From UBA2040 sp041674745 (GTDB lineage: Bacteria > Bacteroidota > Bacteroidia > Flavobacteriales_D > Crocinitomicaceae), in contig JBAYVD010000005.1 in the NCBI GenBank assembly GCA_041674745.1, positions 62,001 through 126,000 of the forward strand: a DNA stretch of 64,000 nt, given 5' to 3'. Position numbers and translations under genes: made by a program. Of the stretch, positions 18,244-27,303 are shown one piece after another (within the stretch, counting starts at the first letter, position 1; the number at the start of each line of letters is the position of its first letter). The notes beneath the pieces were generated by a model, which worked only from the letters and a program-made list of their open reading frames with translations, was not told the origin of the DNA and ran no database searches.

Positions 18244-18918
18244 TTAATTGCAATAGAAAACCTGCAGGTCTTCTCGTTCTTTGGTAAAATATCCGATGGG
18301 CAAACTTTCGTCTTCTGCCAACATTAATTTTCTGTATTTTTCTTCCCCTGTGATGTACAAATACAAATCTTGTGCTTGAAGCAAACTCTTTTTCGAAAAG
18401 GTAATGCGGTTGACAGGAGCTGTTGGCGCATGCGTTGCATAAATTCCCTCTTCTTCTGAATTCAAAATAGATTCCGAAGGCAAATCTCTCGGAAACAAGG
18501 AAGCAGTGTGTCCGTCCAACCCCATTCCTAAAAGTACAATATCGACTCTTTCAAGGAAAAGTTCGTTGGCCAAAGAAGCTTGCTTTGTATTATTTCCTTT
18601 GTTCTCCAAATCGAAAACAAGGCCGGTGATTTGAATCGAAGGGTTGTTGGCTGAATCAAAGGCCTGTTGCAATAAAGCTTCGTTGCTGTTCTCATCATCC
18701 AATCCAACATATCGTTCGTCCACCAATCCAATGTGGATTTTCTCCCAAGGCAGATTTTTTTGACTCAATTTCTCGTACACCTTTTTGGGTGTAGACCCGC
18801 CTGACAATAAAATTCGTGCATCGCCGTGTTTTTCGATGGCGTTCAACAGTTGTTTTTCAATCTGCAGGGCGAGCGCATTTTCGGCTAACTCTTTGCTTTC
18901 AAATCTATTCGTTTCCAT
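18244..18918 (-). CDS. pgl: 6-phosphogluconolactonase
   Basis: From ATG 18918 the product is 224 residues starting METNRFESKELAENALALQIE. The DevB/SOL family signature blocks are ARILLSGGSTPKKVYEKLSQ, WEKIHIGLVDERYV and LLGMGLDGHTASLFP, followed by RITFSKKSLLQAQDLYLYITGEEK. It hydrolyses 6-phosphogluconolactone to 6-phosphogluconate. The reading frame runs 64 codons further upstream, but that part lies inside zwf in another frame and has no family similarity. With the chosen start the gene overlaps the end of zwf by 14 bases, suggesting translational coupling. Confidence 0.94.
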   Translation of the reverse strand: METNRFESKELAENALALQIEKQLLNAIEKHGDARILLSGGSTPKKVYEKLSQKNLPWEKIHIGLVDERYVGLDDENSNEALLQQAFDSANNPSIQITGLVFDLENKGNNTKQASLANELFLERVDIVLLGMGLDGHTASLFPRDLPSESILNSEEEGIYATHAPTAPVNRITFSKKSLLQAQDLYLYITGEEKYRKLMLAEDESLPIGYFTKEREDLQVFYCN

Positions 18919-20383
18919 TTTTAGAAGATGTCGACCAACGGTGATTCGGTTGCATAACAAGGTCACCTGGACCCCAACCGCCCGCTTCGTATAAAATATT
19001 TTTCTGTCCAGATACTTTCCATGCCTCCGCAATACTTTCAATCCAAACCCAAGCAGCTTCCAATTCGTCTTGACGCATGAACAAGGATTGATTTCCACGT
19101 AAGATATCAATAATTAAACGCTCGTAAGCTCCCGGGAATCGTTCAGAGAAAGAATCCATGTAATCCAATTTCAAGGAAATGGGTTGATAACGGTATCCAC
19201 CCGGACCTGGCACTTTGGTCATTTGCACCAATTCAATTCGTTCTTCCGGTTGCAGGCGCATAATCAATTTGTTGCCTGGAATCACCACTTCGTCTGTTTC
19301 AAAAACATTGTGTTGAACCGATTTGAAATTGATGACAATTTCTGAATATCGTTTGGTCATTCGTTTCCCCGTTCGCAGATAAAAAGGGGTGTTTTTCCAT
19401 CTCCAATTGTCGATATACGCCTTTATTGCCACAAAAGTCTCCGTTGACGACTCGTATTTTTGTATGTCTTCCAAATACGAATTCACCAATTTGTCGTTGA
19501 CTTTTCCTCGTGTATATTGTCCTTTTGAAACGCCCGTCAAAACACTTTGTTCATTGAACAAGCGCATGGAATTGAGCACTTTTAATTTTTCATTTCGCAA
19601 AGAATCCGCATCCAATTTGGAAGGTGGTTCCATGGCAATCAAACAAAGCAATTGCAACAAGTGATTTTGCACCATATCCAAAAGTGCACCGCTGTGATCG
19701 TAATAATCACCGCGATCTTCTACACCCAAACTTTCTGCCACCGTAATCTGCACGGATTCAATGTGCGAAGCACTCCAAGCATTTTCAAACAAGTGATTGG
19801 CAAAGCGCAAAACCATTAAATTTTGAACGGTTTCTTTTCCCAAGTAATGATCAATTCGGTAGATCTGATTTTCTTTGAAAGCTTGTTGGATTTGACCGTT
19901 GATTTCTTGAGAAGAAGCCAAACTATTTCCCAACGGCTTTTCTACAACGACTTTCGAACGGCTATTCAAAACGTTCGCGCTTTTCAAAACAGAACAAATT
20001 TCACCAAATGCTTTCGAAGGGGTAGACAAATAATAAATTGTCTGGTATTTCGGATTTTTCTTTAATTCTGTAATGAGTGGTTTGTAATCCTCTAAGGTTG
20101 GTTTTGCGATTGTAATCAACTTTATTTTTTTCGAAAAGGCATCAAATTGCTTTTTTGAAAAATCTTTGACTGCAAATTCAGCCACGGAATGCTCTAACTT
20201 GGCAAAAAATTCTGCTTCGATATCGGTTGACCGCGTAATGGCCATTATTTCAAAATCTGTCTCAAAGTTTTCGTCGATAAATCGATAGTACAAAGACGGA
20301 TAAATTTTGCGGTAAGCTAGGTCACCATCACCACCAAATACAACAAATTGAAAAGGATCGATTGTAAGATTTATTATACTCAT
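18905..20383 (-). CDS. zwf: Glucose-6-phosphate 1-dehydrogenase
   Basis: A 492-residue enzyme, first gene of the zwf-pgl-edd-eda operon. It oxidises glucose-6-phosphate to the lactone with reduction of NAD(P). Visible motifs are the N-terminal dinucleotide-binding FVVFGGDGDLAYRKIYPSLYY (residues 12-32; the usual GASGDLA is GGDGDLA here), VVEKPLG, and the active-site RIDHYLGKETVQNL (residues about 176-189), then LRTGKRMTKRYSEIVI. The first glycine-rich residue change (FGGDGDLAYRK against the common FGASGDLTKRK) may affect cofactor choice. Two candidate promoters lie upstream, one overlapping an operator-like dyad. Confidence 0.97.
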   Translation of the reverse strand: MSIINLTIDPFQFVVFGGDGDLAYRKIYPSLYYRFIDENFETDFEIMAITRSTDIEAEFFAKLEHSVAEFAVKDFSKKQFDAFSKKIKLITIAKPTLEDYKPLITELKKNPKYQTIYYLSTPSKAFGEICSVLKSANVLNSRSKVVVEKPLGNSLASSQEINGQIQQAFKENQIYRIDHYLGKETVQNLMVLRFANHLFENAWSASHIESVQITVAESLGVEDRGDYYDHSGALLDMVQNHLLQLLCLIAMEPPSKLDADSLRNEKLKVLNSMRLFNEQSVLTGVSKGQYTRGKVNDKLVNSYLEDIQKYESSTETFVAIKAYIDNWRWKNTPFYLRTGKRMTKRYSEIVINFKSVQHNVFETDEVVIPGNKLIMRLQPEERIELVQMTKVPGPGGYRYQPISLKLDYMDSFSERFPGAYERLIIDILRGNQSLFMRQDELEAAWVWIESIAEAWKVSGQKNILYEAGGWGPGDLVMQPNHRWSTSSKNGNE

Positions 20384-20423
20384 GAATTCATTTTTACAGA
20401 ACTAGTCTATTTCTTCATTTTAT

Positions 20424-20454
20424 CAAAGGTAAACCCTTTTGGTAATTTATACAA
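20424..20454 (-). promoter_or_regulatory. zwf proximal promoter (P1)
   Basis: On the minus strand TTG (20454-20452), a 20-base spacer and TACCTTTG (20431-20424) match the Bacteroidota consensus. The expected start is near 20417, giving a leader of roughly 35 bases before the zwf ATG. Confidence 0.65.
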
Positions 20455-20615
20455 TAACTGAGCGATAAATTTCTGTTACTATTTACGATAAGCCGCAGTC
20501 GTATCCAAAATGTGTTTCCCTTTTACCGTTTTCAGTGTGAATCCGTCTTACTTTTTTGCCCTAAAAAAGGATTGACAAGCCGACTCTATTCACTATAAAA
20601 AACCGTTCATTTGTT

Positions 20616-20646
20616 CAAATATAAACTCTTTATGTCATTTTTACAC
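20616..20646 (-). promoter_or_regulatory. zwf distal promoter (P2) with operator-like dyad
   Basis: The minus strand carries TATATTTG at 20623-20616, an exact -7 box. The dyad ATGTCATTTTTACAC (20632-20646) has the same 15-base geometry as the other operator-like sites, with one change in each half, and covers the place where a -33 box would lie. A transcript from here would have a leader of about 225 bases. The rest of 20384-20675 shows no ORF and no convincing RNA structure. Confidence 0.5.
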
Positions 20647-20675
20647 TAACTAAAGAAAATATTTCTTTTTACCGA

Positions 20676-21419
20676 CTAAAATCCGAAGTTATCAAATCCT
20701 TCCAAGATTAATTCATTGTACTTTTCGTCGTTGAACATATAATACTGAGAAGGTTTGTGTGGAACGCCTTGTTGCTTTTCAGCACAGCTCACCACCAAAT
20801 TCAATTTCAGCATTTTCCGGCGGAAATTACGTTTGTCCAATTCTCTTCCCAAAATGGCTTCATACAATTTATGCAATTGAGAAAGCGTAAATTTATCTGG
20901 CAACAAATTGAATCCAATCGGTTGATTTTGAATTTTATTCTTTAATTTTTTTAAACTAACCTGAAAGATTTCATAATGGTCAAAAGCCAATTCTGAAACT
21001 TCACTCACAGGCAACCAAACGGCTGCCTTTGCAAAAGAATGCGGTTCAATATTGATATTCTCCATGTTCACCAAAGAAAAATAAGCCACGGTGATGACAC
21101 GTATGTTTGGTTCTTCACGAATATTGCGCAACCATTCTTTGTCGCTTTCTTTTTTCAATCGTTCCAAACTTCCAAAGGCACCGACTTGCTCGAGGTAAAT
21201 ATCACTCAAACCTGTCAACTCTAATAAAACACGAGCGGCCGCTTTGTCCAAGTCTTCACCTTCGTAAATCAAATCACCGGGTAAAGCCAACACTTTTTCC
21301 TCTCGTCCGAAAGAATCTCGTTCAATTAACAATACCTTTAATTCATGACGATCGAAACCAAAAATGACACAGTCGGTCGAAACTCTCGGATTCAATTCAT
21401 GTTTATTCTTTCCTTGCAT
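20676..21419 (-). CDS. NrtR-like Nudix-domain transcriptional regulator
   Basis: From ATG 21419 the product is 247 residues. Residues ~10-150 form a Nudix domain (VSTDCVIFGFDRHELKVLLIERD, then ALPGDLIYEGEDLDKAAARVLLELTGL). The Nudix box is degraded: the catalytic RExxEE is RVLLEL, so hydrolysis is unlikely. The C-terminal ~80 residues (FTLSQLHKLYEAILGRELDKRNFRRKML) match the winged-helix domain of the NrtR family. Such proteins are known as repressors of NAD metabolism in several phyla and of sugar catabolism (AraR) in Bacteroides. Located between the Entner-Doudoroff and maltose operons, it is probably their ligand-responsive regulator. The longer frame starts at GTG 21470, upstream of its own promoter, so it is not used here. 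Confidence 0.82.
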   Translation of the reverse strand: MQGKNKHELNPRVSTDCVIFGFDRHELKVLLIERDSFGREEKVLALPGDLIYEGEDLDKAAARVLLELTGLSDIYLEQVGAFGSLERLKKESDKEWLRNIREEPNIRVITVAYFSLVNMENINIEPHSFAKAAVWLPVSEVSELAFDHYEIFQVSLKKLKNKIQNQPIGFNLLPDKFTLSQLHKLYEAILGRELDKRNFRRKMLKLNLVVSCAEKQQGVPHKPSQYYMFNDEKYNELILEGFDNFGF

Positions 21420-21423
21420 GTTC

Positions 21424-21470
21424 CAAAGATAAAAATGATTCTCTATATTCGCAATGTGTATTAATGACAC
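21424..21470. promoter_or_regulatory. Regulator promoter and shared divergent operator-like dyad
   Basis: On the minus strand TTG (21454-21452), a 20-base spacer and TATCTTTG (21431-21424) form a good promoter for the Nudix regulator. Its start would be within a few bases of the ATG at 21419, so the mRNA is nearly leaderless. The dyad GTGTATTAATGACAC (21456-21470) has a perfect right half and two changes in the left. It sits just upstream of that promoter and 18 bases before the amylase ATG at 21489. On the plus strand only an imperfect -7 (TATATTCG, 21444-21451) is seen for the amylase operon. Confidence 0.6.
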
Positions 21471-21488
21471 TATGAAATTTTTTTAACT

Positions 21489-22826
21489 ATGAAAAATGTA
21501 TTTATAAAAATCGGCGTTATCGCATTACTGTCTGCAAATCAGAGCTTTGCCCAAGACACTCAACCAACAAGCGTAATTTCCGCTCCAAAATGGACGAAAA
21601 ACGCAACGATTTACGAAGTGAATATTCGCCAATATACACCTGAAGGAACCTTCAAGGCATTCGAAGCACACCTGCCACGTTTGCAGAAAATGGGCGTTGA
21701 TATTCTTTGGCTAATGCCGGTTAATCCGATTGGAGAATTGAACCGAAAAGGTGGTTTGGGAAGTTATTATGCCGTAAAAGATTACAAGGCCGTAAACCCA
21801 AAATTTGGCACGGACGATGATTTTCAATCGCTCATAAACGCGGCACATGCTTTGGGCATCAAGGTGATTATTGACTGGGTAGCCAATCACTCTTCGCCAG
21901 ACAATCGCTGGATTGAAGAAGGTCATTTGGATTGGTATACATTGGATTCTTTGGGTCATGTTCAACCAACGATTGGAACAGATTGGTATGATGTGGCGGA
22001 TTTGAATTACGACAGCAAAGAAATGCGCACCGAAATGATTTCATCCATGAAATATTGGGTAACGAAATTCGATATTGATGGTTTCCGTTGTGATGTGGCG
22101 GATTGGGTTCCTGTTGATTTCTGGAACGACGCTCGAAAAGAATTGGACCAAGTGAAACCTGTTTTCATGTTGGCTGAGGCTGAGAATCCCCAACACCACG
22201 TTGCCGCTTTTGACATGTCCTACGGCTGGAATTTTCATCACATCATGAATGAAGTGGCAAAAGGAAAAATGAACGCTGCCGATATAAAAAAATACCTTAT
22301 TCTAGACGAACTTCAATTCCCTTCGAATGCGATGCGCATGCAGTTTACGTCCAATCATGACGAAAACTCCTGGAACGGAACGGAAATGGAACGAATGGGT
22401 ACTGCACTTGAAGCCTTGGCAGCACTTACCTATTGTGTGGATGGAATGCCTTTGATTTATAGCGGACAAGAAACTTCGTTGAGCAAACGACTCTTGTTTT
22501 TCGAAAAAGATACCATTCTTTGGGACAAAATGGACAAAGTGGATTTCTACACGAAAATGAATCGATTGAAAGCTGAAAACAAAGCACTTGAAAATGGTGC
22601 TAATGCTGGAGAAACAGAATTCATCAACGAACTTTGCACCAATCAAGTGCTTGTTTTTCAACGCAAAAAAGGATGCAATACCGTAACGTGTGTATTCAAT
22701 TTATCACCGAATGCACAAACGCTGAGCGGCAATTTGCCAAAAAAATCGGGGAAAGTATTCATCTCGAATGACGCGACTGGCTCCAACACTTTGGCCCCTT
22801 GGTCTTACCGTATTTACACAAAATAA
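21489..22826 (+). CDS. GH13 alpha-amylase (periplasmic)
   Basis: A 445-residue protein with a signal peptide (MKNVFIKIGVIALLSANQSFAQ). GH13 regions are complete: DWVANHSS (129-136), DGFRCDVADW with nucleophile D202, AEAEN with acid/base E230, and FTSNHDENSW with D291. There is no separate N-terminal carbohydrate-binding domain, so it is shorter than the amylase at 6881. It should act on maltodextrins in the periplasm. It is the first gene of an apparent operon with the transporter (30-base gap), pgmB and the GH65 phosphorylase, and lies next to the divergent regulator and operator-like site. Confidence 0.92.
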   Translation: MKNVFIKIGVIALLSANQSFAQDTQPTSVISAPKWTKNATIYEVNIRQYTPEGTFKAFEAHLPRLQKMGVDILWLMPVNPIGELNRKGGLGSYYAVKDYKAVNPKFGTDDDFQSLINAAHALGIKVIIDWVANHSSPDNRWIEEGHLDWYTLDSLGHVQPTIGTDWYDVADLNYDSKEMRTEMISSMKYWVTKFDIDGFRCDVADWVPVDFWNDARKELDQVKPVFMLAEAENPQHHVAAFDMSYGWNFHHIMNEVAKGKMNAADIKKYLILDELQFPSNAMRMQFTSNHDENSWNGTEMERMGTALEALAALTYCVDGMPLIYSGQETSLSKRLLFFEKDTILWDKMDKVDFYTKMNRLKAENKALENGANAGETEFINELCTNQVLVFQRKKGCNTVTCVFNLSPNAQTLSGNLPKKSGKVFISNDATGSNTLAPWSYRIYTK

Positions 22827-22856
22827 TTTTGTATTTTAATCCTTAAAAAAGAGCAC

Positions 22857-24386
22857 ATGCAAAAGAAAAAACTATCCTTTTGGCAAATCTGGAACATGAG
22901 TTTTGGATTTCTTGGAATTCAATTTGGCTTTGCCCTACAGGGTGGTTTCATGTCTAGAATATTCCAAACCTTAGGATCCAACAAAGAAGATATTCCTATT
23001 TTATGGATTGCTGCTCCGTTAACTGGACTTTTGGTGCAACCCATCATCGGTTATTTCAGCGACCGAACTTGGCACCCTAAATTGGGTCGACGACGTCCTT
23101 ATTTTCTGTGGGGAGCCATTTTAAGTTCGATAACCCTACTTTTCGTTCCTCATTCTCCAACTTTGTGGATTGCAGCAGGCTGTTTATGGGTTTTAGATGC
23201 ATCTATCAATATCAGTATGGAACCTTTTCGTGCTTTGGTGGCAGACAAATTAAACGAAGAACAGCGTTCCTATGGTTTTGTCGTTCAAACATTAATTATC
23301 GGAATTGGCACCTGGATAGCGAGCAATTTACCTTGGTTGGTGAATCAAGTAGGTGTAAGCAATGAAGCCGCTCCAGGAATTGTTCCGATGTCTGTTAAAG
23401 TGGCATTTGCCATCGGTGCGCTGATTTTTATATCGAGTATTTTGTACACGATTTTCACCACGTCCGAAGAACCCCCTGAAGATATGGAGGCGTTTTTAAA
23501 GGAAAAAGAAAAAGGTCATTTTGGGTTTGGAGGAGAAATTCTCAGCAAGATTATTGGCATGCCAAAAGTGATGAAAAAATTGGGCGTTGTTCAGTTTTTT
23601 AGTTGGTTTGCTTTTTTCACCATGTGGAGTATGGCGACGCCTTCATTGACAGAATACATTTTCAATGCACCTTCACCGAATAATCCAAAAAATACCGGAG
23701 CCGTTGAAAACATAAGCGTTAATGGTTCTCCTAAGAAGGATTTCTATACCATCACGCTGAACACAGGTGCAAAAATTGTGGTGGACAATGAGGTGATGCA
23801 CCAACCTGAAATTGCCAGTGAAAGTGCCATTGTAACTGGAGGGATTTTATCTACTGACCAAATCATGGAGGAAATCAAAGAACACTGTGATTTCCGCAGT
23901 CAAAATCATGCCTACAACAATGCTTCCGACAAAGTTGGGTCGGCAATGGGAATGTACGGTTTGTCGTCAATGGTTTTCGCTTTGTTGCTTACCTTCTACG
24001 CTGCACGCAAAAAAATCAATCGAAAAAATGTTCACCTGTTCTCCTTGATTGCAGGTGGATTGGGATTCATTTTTATGTTCGTTTTCAAAACAGAATCGTC
24101 CATGACAATCGGATTTATCTTGGTGGGAATTTCCTGGGGAAGTATTCTTTCCATGCCGTACGCCATGTTATCCGGTGCCATCGATGAAAAACAAATGGGG
24201 ATTTACATGGGAATTTTCAACATGTTTATTGTGATTCCCCAAATTATTGCAGCCATTGGAGGTATTAACTTGCTCAGCAAAATCTTCGGATCAGGCGCCA
24301 TGAATTCCATGTTGCTAGCAGGAGCTTGTTTAATTATTGCCGGCTTGGCTAATTTATTGATTACAGAAAAAGAAGTTATTTCATGA
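22857..24386 (+). CDS. MFS sugar transporter, probably maltose/H+ symporter
   Basis: A 509-residue inner-membrane protein. It starts MQKKKLSFWQIWNMSFGFLGIQFGFALQGGFMSRIFQTLG, then IIGYFSDRTWHPKLGRRRPYFLWGAIL, which carries the DRxxxxxGRRRP signature of the MFS loop 2-3 in the SLC45/GPH-like sugar symporters common in Flavobacteriia. About 12 helices are expected. An unusual soluble stretch of roughly 95 residues (about 265-360) interrupts the middle. Position between a periplasmic amylase and pgmB/GH65, with the next start overlapping its stop (ATGA), supports maltose or short maltodextrin import. The symbol is left blank because the family uses several names. Confidence 0.88.
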   Translation: MQKKKLSFWQIWNMSFGFLGIQFGFALQGGFMSRIFQTLGSNKEDIPILWIAAPLTGLLVQPIIGYFSDRTWHPKLGRRRPYFLWGAILSSITLLFVPHSPTLWIAAGCLWVLDASINISMEPFRALVADKLNEEQRSYGFVVQTLIIGIGTWIASNLPWLVNQVGVSNEAAPGIVPMSVKVAFAIGALIFISSILYTIFTTSEEPPEDMEAFLKEKEKGHFGFGGEILSKIIGMPKVMKKLGVVQFFSWFAFFTMWSMATPSLTEYIFNAPSPNNPKNTGAVENISVNGSPKKDFYTITLNTGAKIVVDNEVMHQPEIASESAIVTGGILSTDQIMEEIKEHCDFRSQNHAYNNASDKVGSAMGMYGLSSMVFALLLTFYAARKKINRKNVHLFSLIAGGLGFIFMFVFKTESSMTIGFILVGISWGSILSMPYAMLSGAIDEKQMGIYMGIFNMFIVIPQIIAAIGGINLLSKIFGSGAMNSMLLAGACLIIAGLANLLITEKEVIS

Positions 24387-25021
24387 ATTTTGAACACATC
24401 AAAGGGTTGATTTTTGATTTGGACGGTGTTATTGTTAGCACAGAGGAAAATCATTTTGACGCTTGGAGAAATACAGCAGAAAGTCTCGGGATACCCTTTA
24501 CCCATCAAGACAATGAACGCTTGAAAGGAGTAAGTCGTGTAGATTCGTTAAAACTCATTTTATCCATGGGAAATAAAAGTATTCCTACGGAAGAATTTGA
24601 GCGTTTACTGCAAGTAAAAAATGACAATTATTTGAACTCCATTTCAGAATTGTCCCAAGAGAATTTGTTACCCGGCGTTTTAAATTTGTTAAGATCGGCG
24701 CAATCAAAAGGCTTAAAATTGGCAATTGGTTCCTCGAGTAAAAACGCCCCTTTTATTATTGCTAAATTGGGATTGGACAGCTATTTCACCGCTATCATCG
24801 ATGGCAACGGTGTGAAAAACCCAAAACCCGATCCTGAAGTTTTTCTCAACGCAGCAAAAGCGATGGAATTAAACGTTTCCGAATGTTTAGTTTTTGAGGA
24901 TGCAGAAAGCGGTATTCAAGCAGCCAAATCAGGTGGCTTTTTTGCTATTGCGGTAGGGAATCCAGAAATTAAAAATAGTGGCGATTTGTATTTAAATAGC
25001 CTAAACGAAATGCATTTATAG
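24383..25021 (+). CDS. pgmB: Beta-phosphoglucomutase
   Basis: A 212-residue HAD-superfamily enzyme. Motif I is FDLDGVIVSTEENHFDAWR (nucleophile D12, acid/base D14, then the cap-domain start), motif II GSSSKN, the lysine in GVKNPKPDPEVFL and motif IV VFEDAESGIQAAKSGG. It converts beta-glucose-1-phosphate to glucose-6-phosphate in the cytoplasm. Its ATG overlaps the TGA of the transporter by 4 bases and the GH65 phosphorylase follows 5 bases later, the classical partner of this mutase. Length is typical (about 210-220). Confidence 0.95.
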   Translation: MNFEHIKGLIFDLDGVIVSTEENHFDAWRNTAESLGIPFTHQDNERLKGVSRVDSLKLILSMGNKSIPTEEFERLLQVKNDNYLNSISELSQENLLPGVLNLLRSAQSKGLKLAIGSSSKNAPFIIAKLGLDSYFTAIIDGNGVKNPKPDPEVFLNAAKAMELNVSECLVFEDAESGIQAAKSGGFFAIAVGNPEIKNSGDLYLNSLNEMHL

Positions 25022-25026
25022 TCAGC

Positions 25027-27303
25027 ATGAAAAATTTGTTTGAAATAGACGAGTGGAAGATTATTGAACGAAAATTCGATCCTGCAAAACAAGAACAAGC
25101 AGAAAGTATTTTCTCTATTGGAAACGGTTCATTTGGTCAACGGGCCAATTTTGAAGAAAAATATTCCGGTAAAAGTTTACAAGGAAGTTATGTTGGTGGC
25201 GTTTATTATCCAGATAAAACACGTGTAGGCTGGTGGAAAAACGGCTATCCAGAATACTTTGCTAAAGTATTGAATGCGGCCAATTGGATTGGAATCAAAG
25301 TGGAATTGGATGGCATTGAGCTAGATTTGGCGACGTGCGAAGTGAAAAGTTTTTACCGCGAATTGGACATGCGGACAGGAACGTTGACCCGAAAATTCCG
25401 ATGTGTCCTCAACAATGGGCGCGAATTGGAAGTTGAATCCATTCGGTTTTGTTCCATGGCACAAGAAGAAATTGCCGCCATCTCCTATTCTGTAACGCCA
25501 CTGAATTTCTCTGGAAATGTAAAGTTTACACCCTATATCGATGGGAAAGTACACAATTCTGATTCAAATTACGATGAATTTTTCTGGTCGCGTGATGCAG
25601 AACGGGTCGGTGTTCGCAAAGGCGTTATTTCCGCGCGCACGAAAAAAACCAATTTCTTGGTGGCAACCGCCATGCGTTTTTCCTTTTGGGAAGAAAATCA
25701 GCTATTAGCCATAAACCCCGATGTGAAAACCGACGAATTGTATGTCGACAACCACTTCGAACATTTTCTGAAACAAGGTAAAAAGTACACCTTAAAAAAA
25801 TATGTTTCGGTAACCAGCACCATCGGCCATTCAGAGTTCAATTCGGTTGCTGCAGCGATCAACAATGTTACCGAAATCTATCAAATCGGTTTTGACAAAT
25901 TGTATGCCGACCACAAAGCGGCATGGGAAAAAATTTGGCTTACCGCGGATGTGCAAATTGAAGGAGATGCTTCCGCGCAACAAGCGATTCGTTTCAACAT
26001 TTTTCAATTGTACCAAACGTACACAGGGAAAAGCCCCAAATTGAACATCGGACCCAAAGGTTTCACTGGGGAGAAATATGGCGGAGCGACGTATTGGGAT
26101 ACAGAAGCATATTGTATTCCCTTTTTCTTAAAAACGGCACCTCAAGAGGTTTCTCGTCAATTGTTGAAGTATCGTTACAACCAATTGGACAAAGCCATTG
26201 AAAATGGCCAGAAATTAGGTTTTACGCAAGGTGCAGCCTTGTATCCTATGGTGACTATGAATGGAGAAGAGTGCCACAACGAATGGGAAATTACATTTGA
26301 AGAAATTCACAGGAATGGGGCCATTGCTTTTGCCGTTTACAATTATTACCGACACACGAATGACAACGACTATGTAGAAGAATTTGGCCGACCTGTCGTG
26401 AACGGAATTGCCCGCTTTTGGTCGCAACGATTCAATTGGTCGAATGATAAAAAACAATACGTGATGTTGGGCGTAACCGGTCCGAATGAATACGAAAACA
26501 ACGTAAACAACAACTGGTATACAAGTTACATCGCTCGCTGGTGTTTGGAATATGCTTTGAAATTGGAAGGCCAATTCGGTAGCAAAAAATCACTTTTGAG
26601 TCAAAAAGAAATAGAGCTTTTCACAAAAATCAGTGAAAACATTTATTTGCCGAAAATGGAAAACTCCAATGTTTTCTTGCAACAAGATGGTTTTTTAGAC
26701 AAGGAATTGTTGAATGCAAGCGATTTACCGGAAGAAGAAAGGCCCATCAACCAACATTGGTCCTGGGATAGAATTTTACGTTCTGTATTCATCAAACAGG
26801 CAGATGTTCTGCAAGGAATCTATTTGTTCGAGGAACATTTTTCAGCAGCAGAAATAGTTGACAACTTCGATTTCTACGAACCAAAAACCGTTCATGAATC
26901 CTCTCTTTCACCTTGTATTCACTCCATTTTGGCTTGCAAAATTGGTCGTCTGGACAAAGCTTATGAATTGTATCAACGCACCTCACGATTGGACTTAGAC
27001 GATTACAACCGCGAAGTGGCAGAAGGTTTGCACATTACGAGTATGGCAGGAACTTGGATGGCGGTAATCGAAGGAATGGCAGGTGTGCGTGTACACGAAA
27101 ACGAATTGCTGATTGCACCTCAAATTCCAATTCATTGGAAAAGCTATGCCTTCAATATCAACTTTGGTGGGAACACTTTGTTCATTGAAATTTCAAAAGG
27201 GAAAGTGGGCATAGAAAACCAAGGAAATAGTGACGTAAAATTGATTTTATCAGGAAACTCAGAAACCATACCTGCAGGAGAAAAGATAGAAAAAAGCAAC
27301 TAG
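25027..27303 (+). CDS. GH65 maltose phosphorylase (family assignment firm, substrate inferred)
   Basis: A 758-residue cytoplasmic protein with the GH65 pattern. N-terminal beta-sandwich: SIFSIGNGSFGQRANFEE. Barrel: KGFTGEKYGGATYWDTEAYCIPFFL. The general acid is E488 in VTGPNEYENNVNNNWYTS, and the phosphate loop is VHESSLSPCIHS near residue 625. Maltose phosphorylase gives glucose and beta-glucose-1-phosphate, which the upstream beta-phosphoglucomutase uses. Kojibiose or trehalose phosphorylases share the family, but amylases and transporter around it point to maltose. The stop codon lies in the stem of the terminator at 27291-27322. No glucokinase for the released glucose is encoded in the window. 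Confidence 0.92.
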   Translation: MKNLFEIDEWKIIERKFDPAKQEQAESIFSIGNGSFGQRANFEEKYSGKSLQGSYVGGVYYPDKTRVGWWKNGYPEYFAKVLNAANWIGIKVELDGIELDLATCEVKSFYRELDMRTGTLTRKFRCVLNNGRELEVESIRFCSMAQEEIAAISYSVTPLNFSGNVKFTPYIDGKVHNSDSNYDEFFWSRDAERVGVRKGVISARTKKTNFLVATAMRFSFWEENQLLAINPDVKTDELYVDNHFEHFLKQGKKYTLKKYVSVTSTIGHSEFNSVAAAINNVTEIYQIGFDKLYADHKAAWEKIWLTADVQIEGDASAQQAIRFNIFQLYQTYTGKSPKLNIGPKGFTGEKYGGATYWDTEAYCIPFFLKTAPQEVSRQLLKYRYNQLDKAIENGQKLGFTQGAALYPMVTMNGEECHNEWEITFEEIHRNGAIAFAVYNYYRHTNDNDYVEEFGRPVVNGIARFWSQRFNWSNDKKQYVMLGVTGPNEYENNVNNNWYTSYIARWCLEYALKLEGQFGSKKSLLSQKEIELFTKISENIYLPKMENSNVFLQQDGFLDKELLNASDLPEEERPINQHWSWDRILRSVFIKQADVLQGIYLFEEHFSAAEIVDNFDFYEPKTVHESSLSPCIHSILACKIGRLDKAYELYQRTSRLDLDDYNREVAEGLHITSMAGTWMAVIEGMAGVRVHENELLIAPQIPIHWKSYAFNINFGGNTLFIEISKGKVGIENQGNSDVKLILSGNSETIPAGEKIEKSN

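Noticed and set aside
18919..19110. 64-codon N-terminal extension of pgl
   Set aside because: It lies wholly inside zwf, has no family similarity and the METNRF start gives the normal length.
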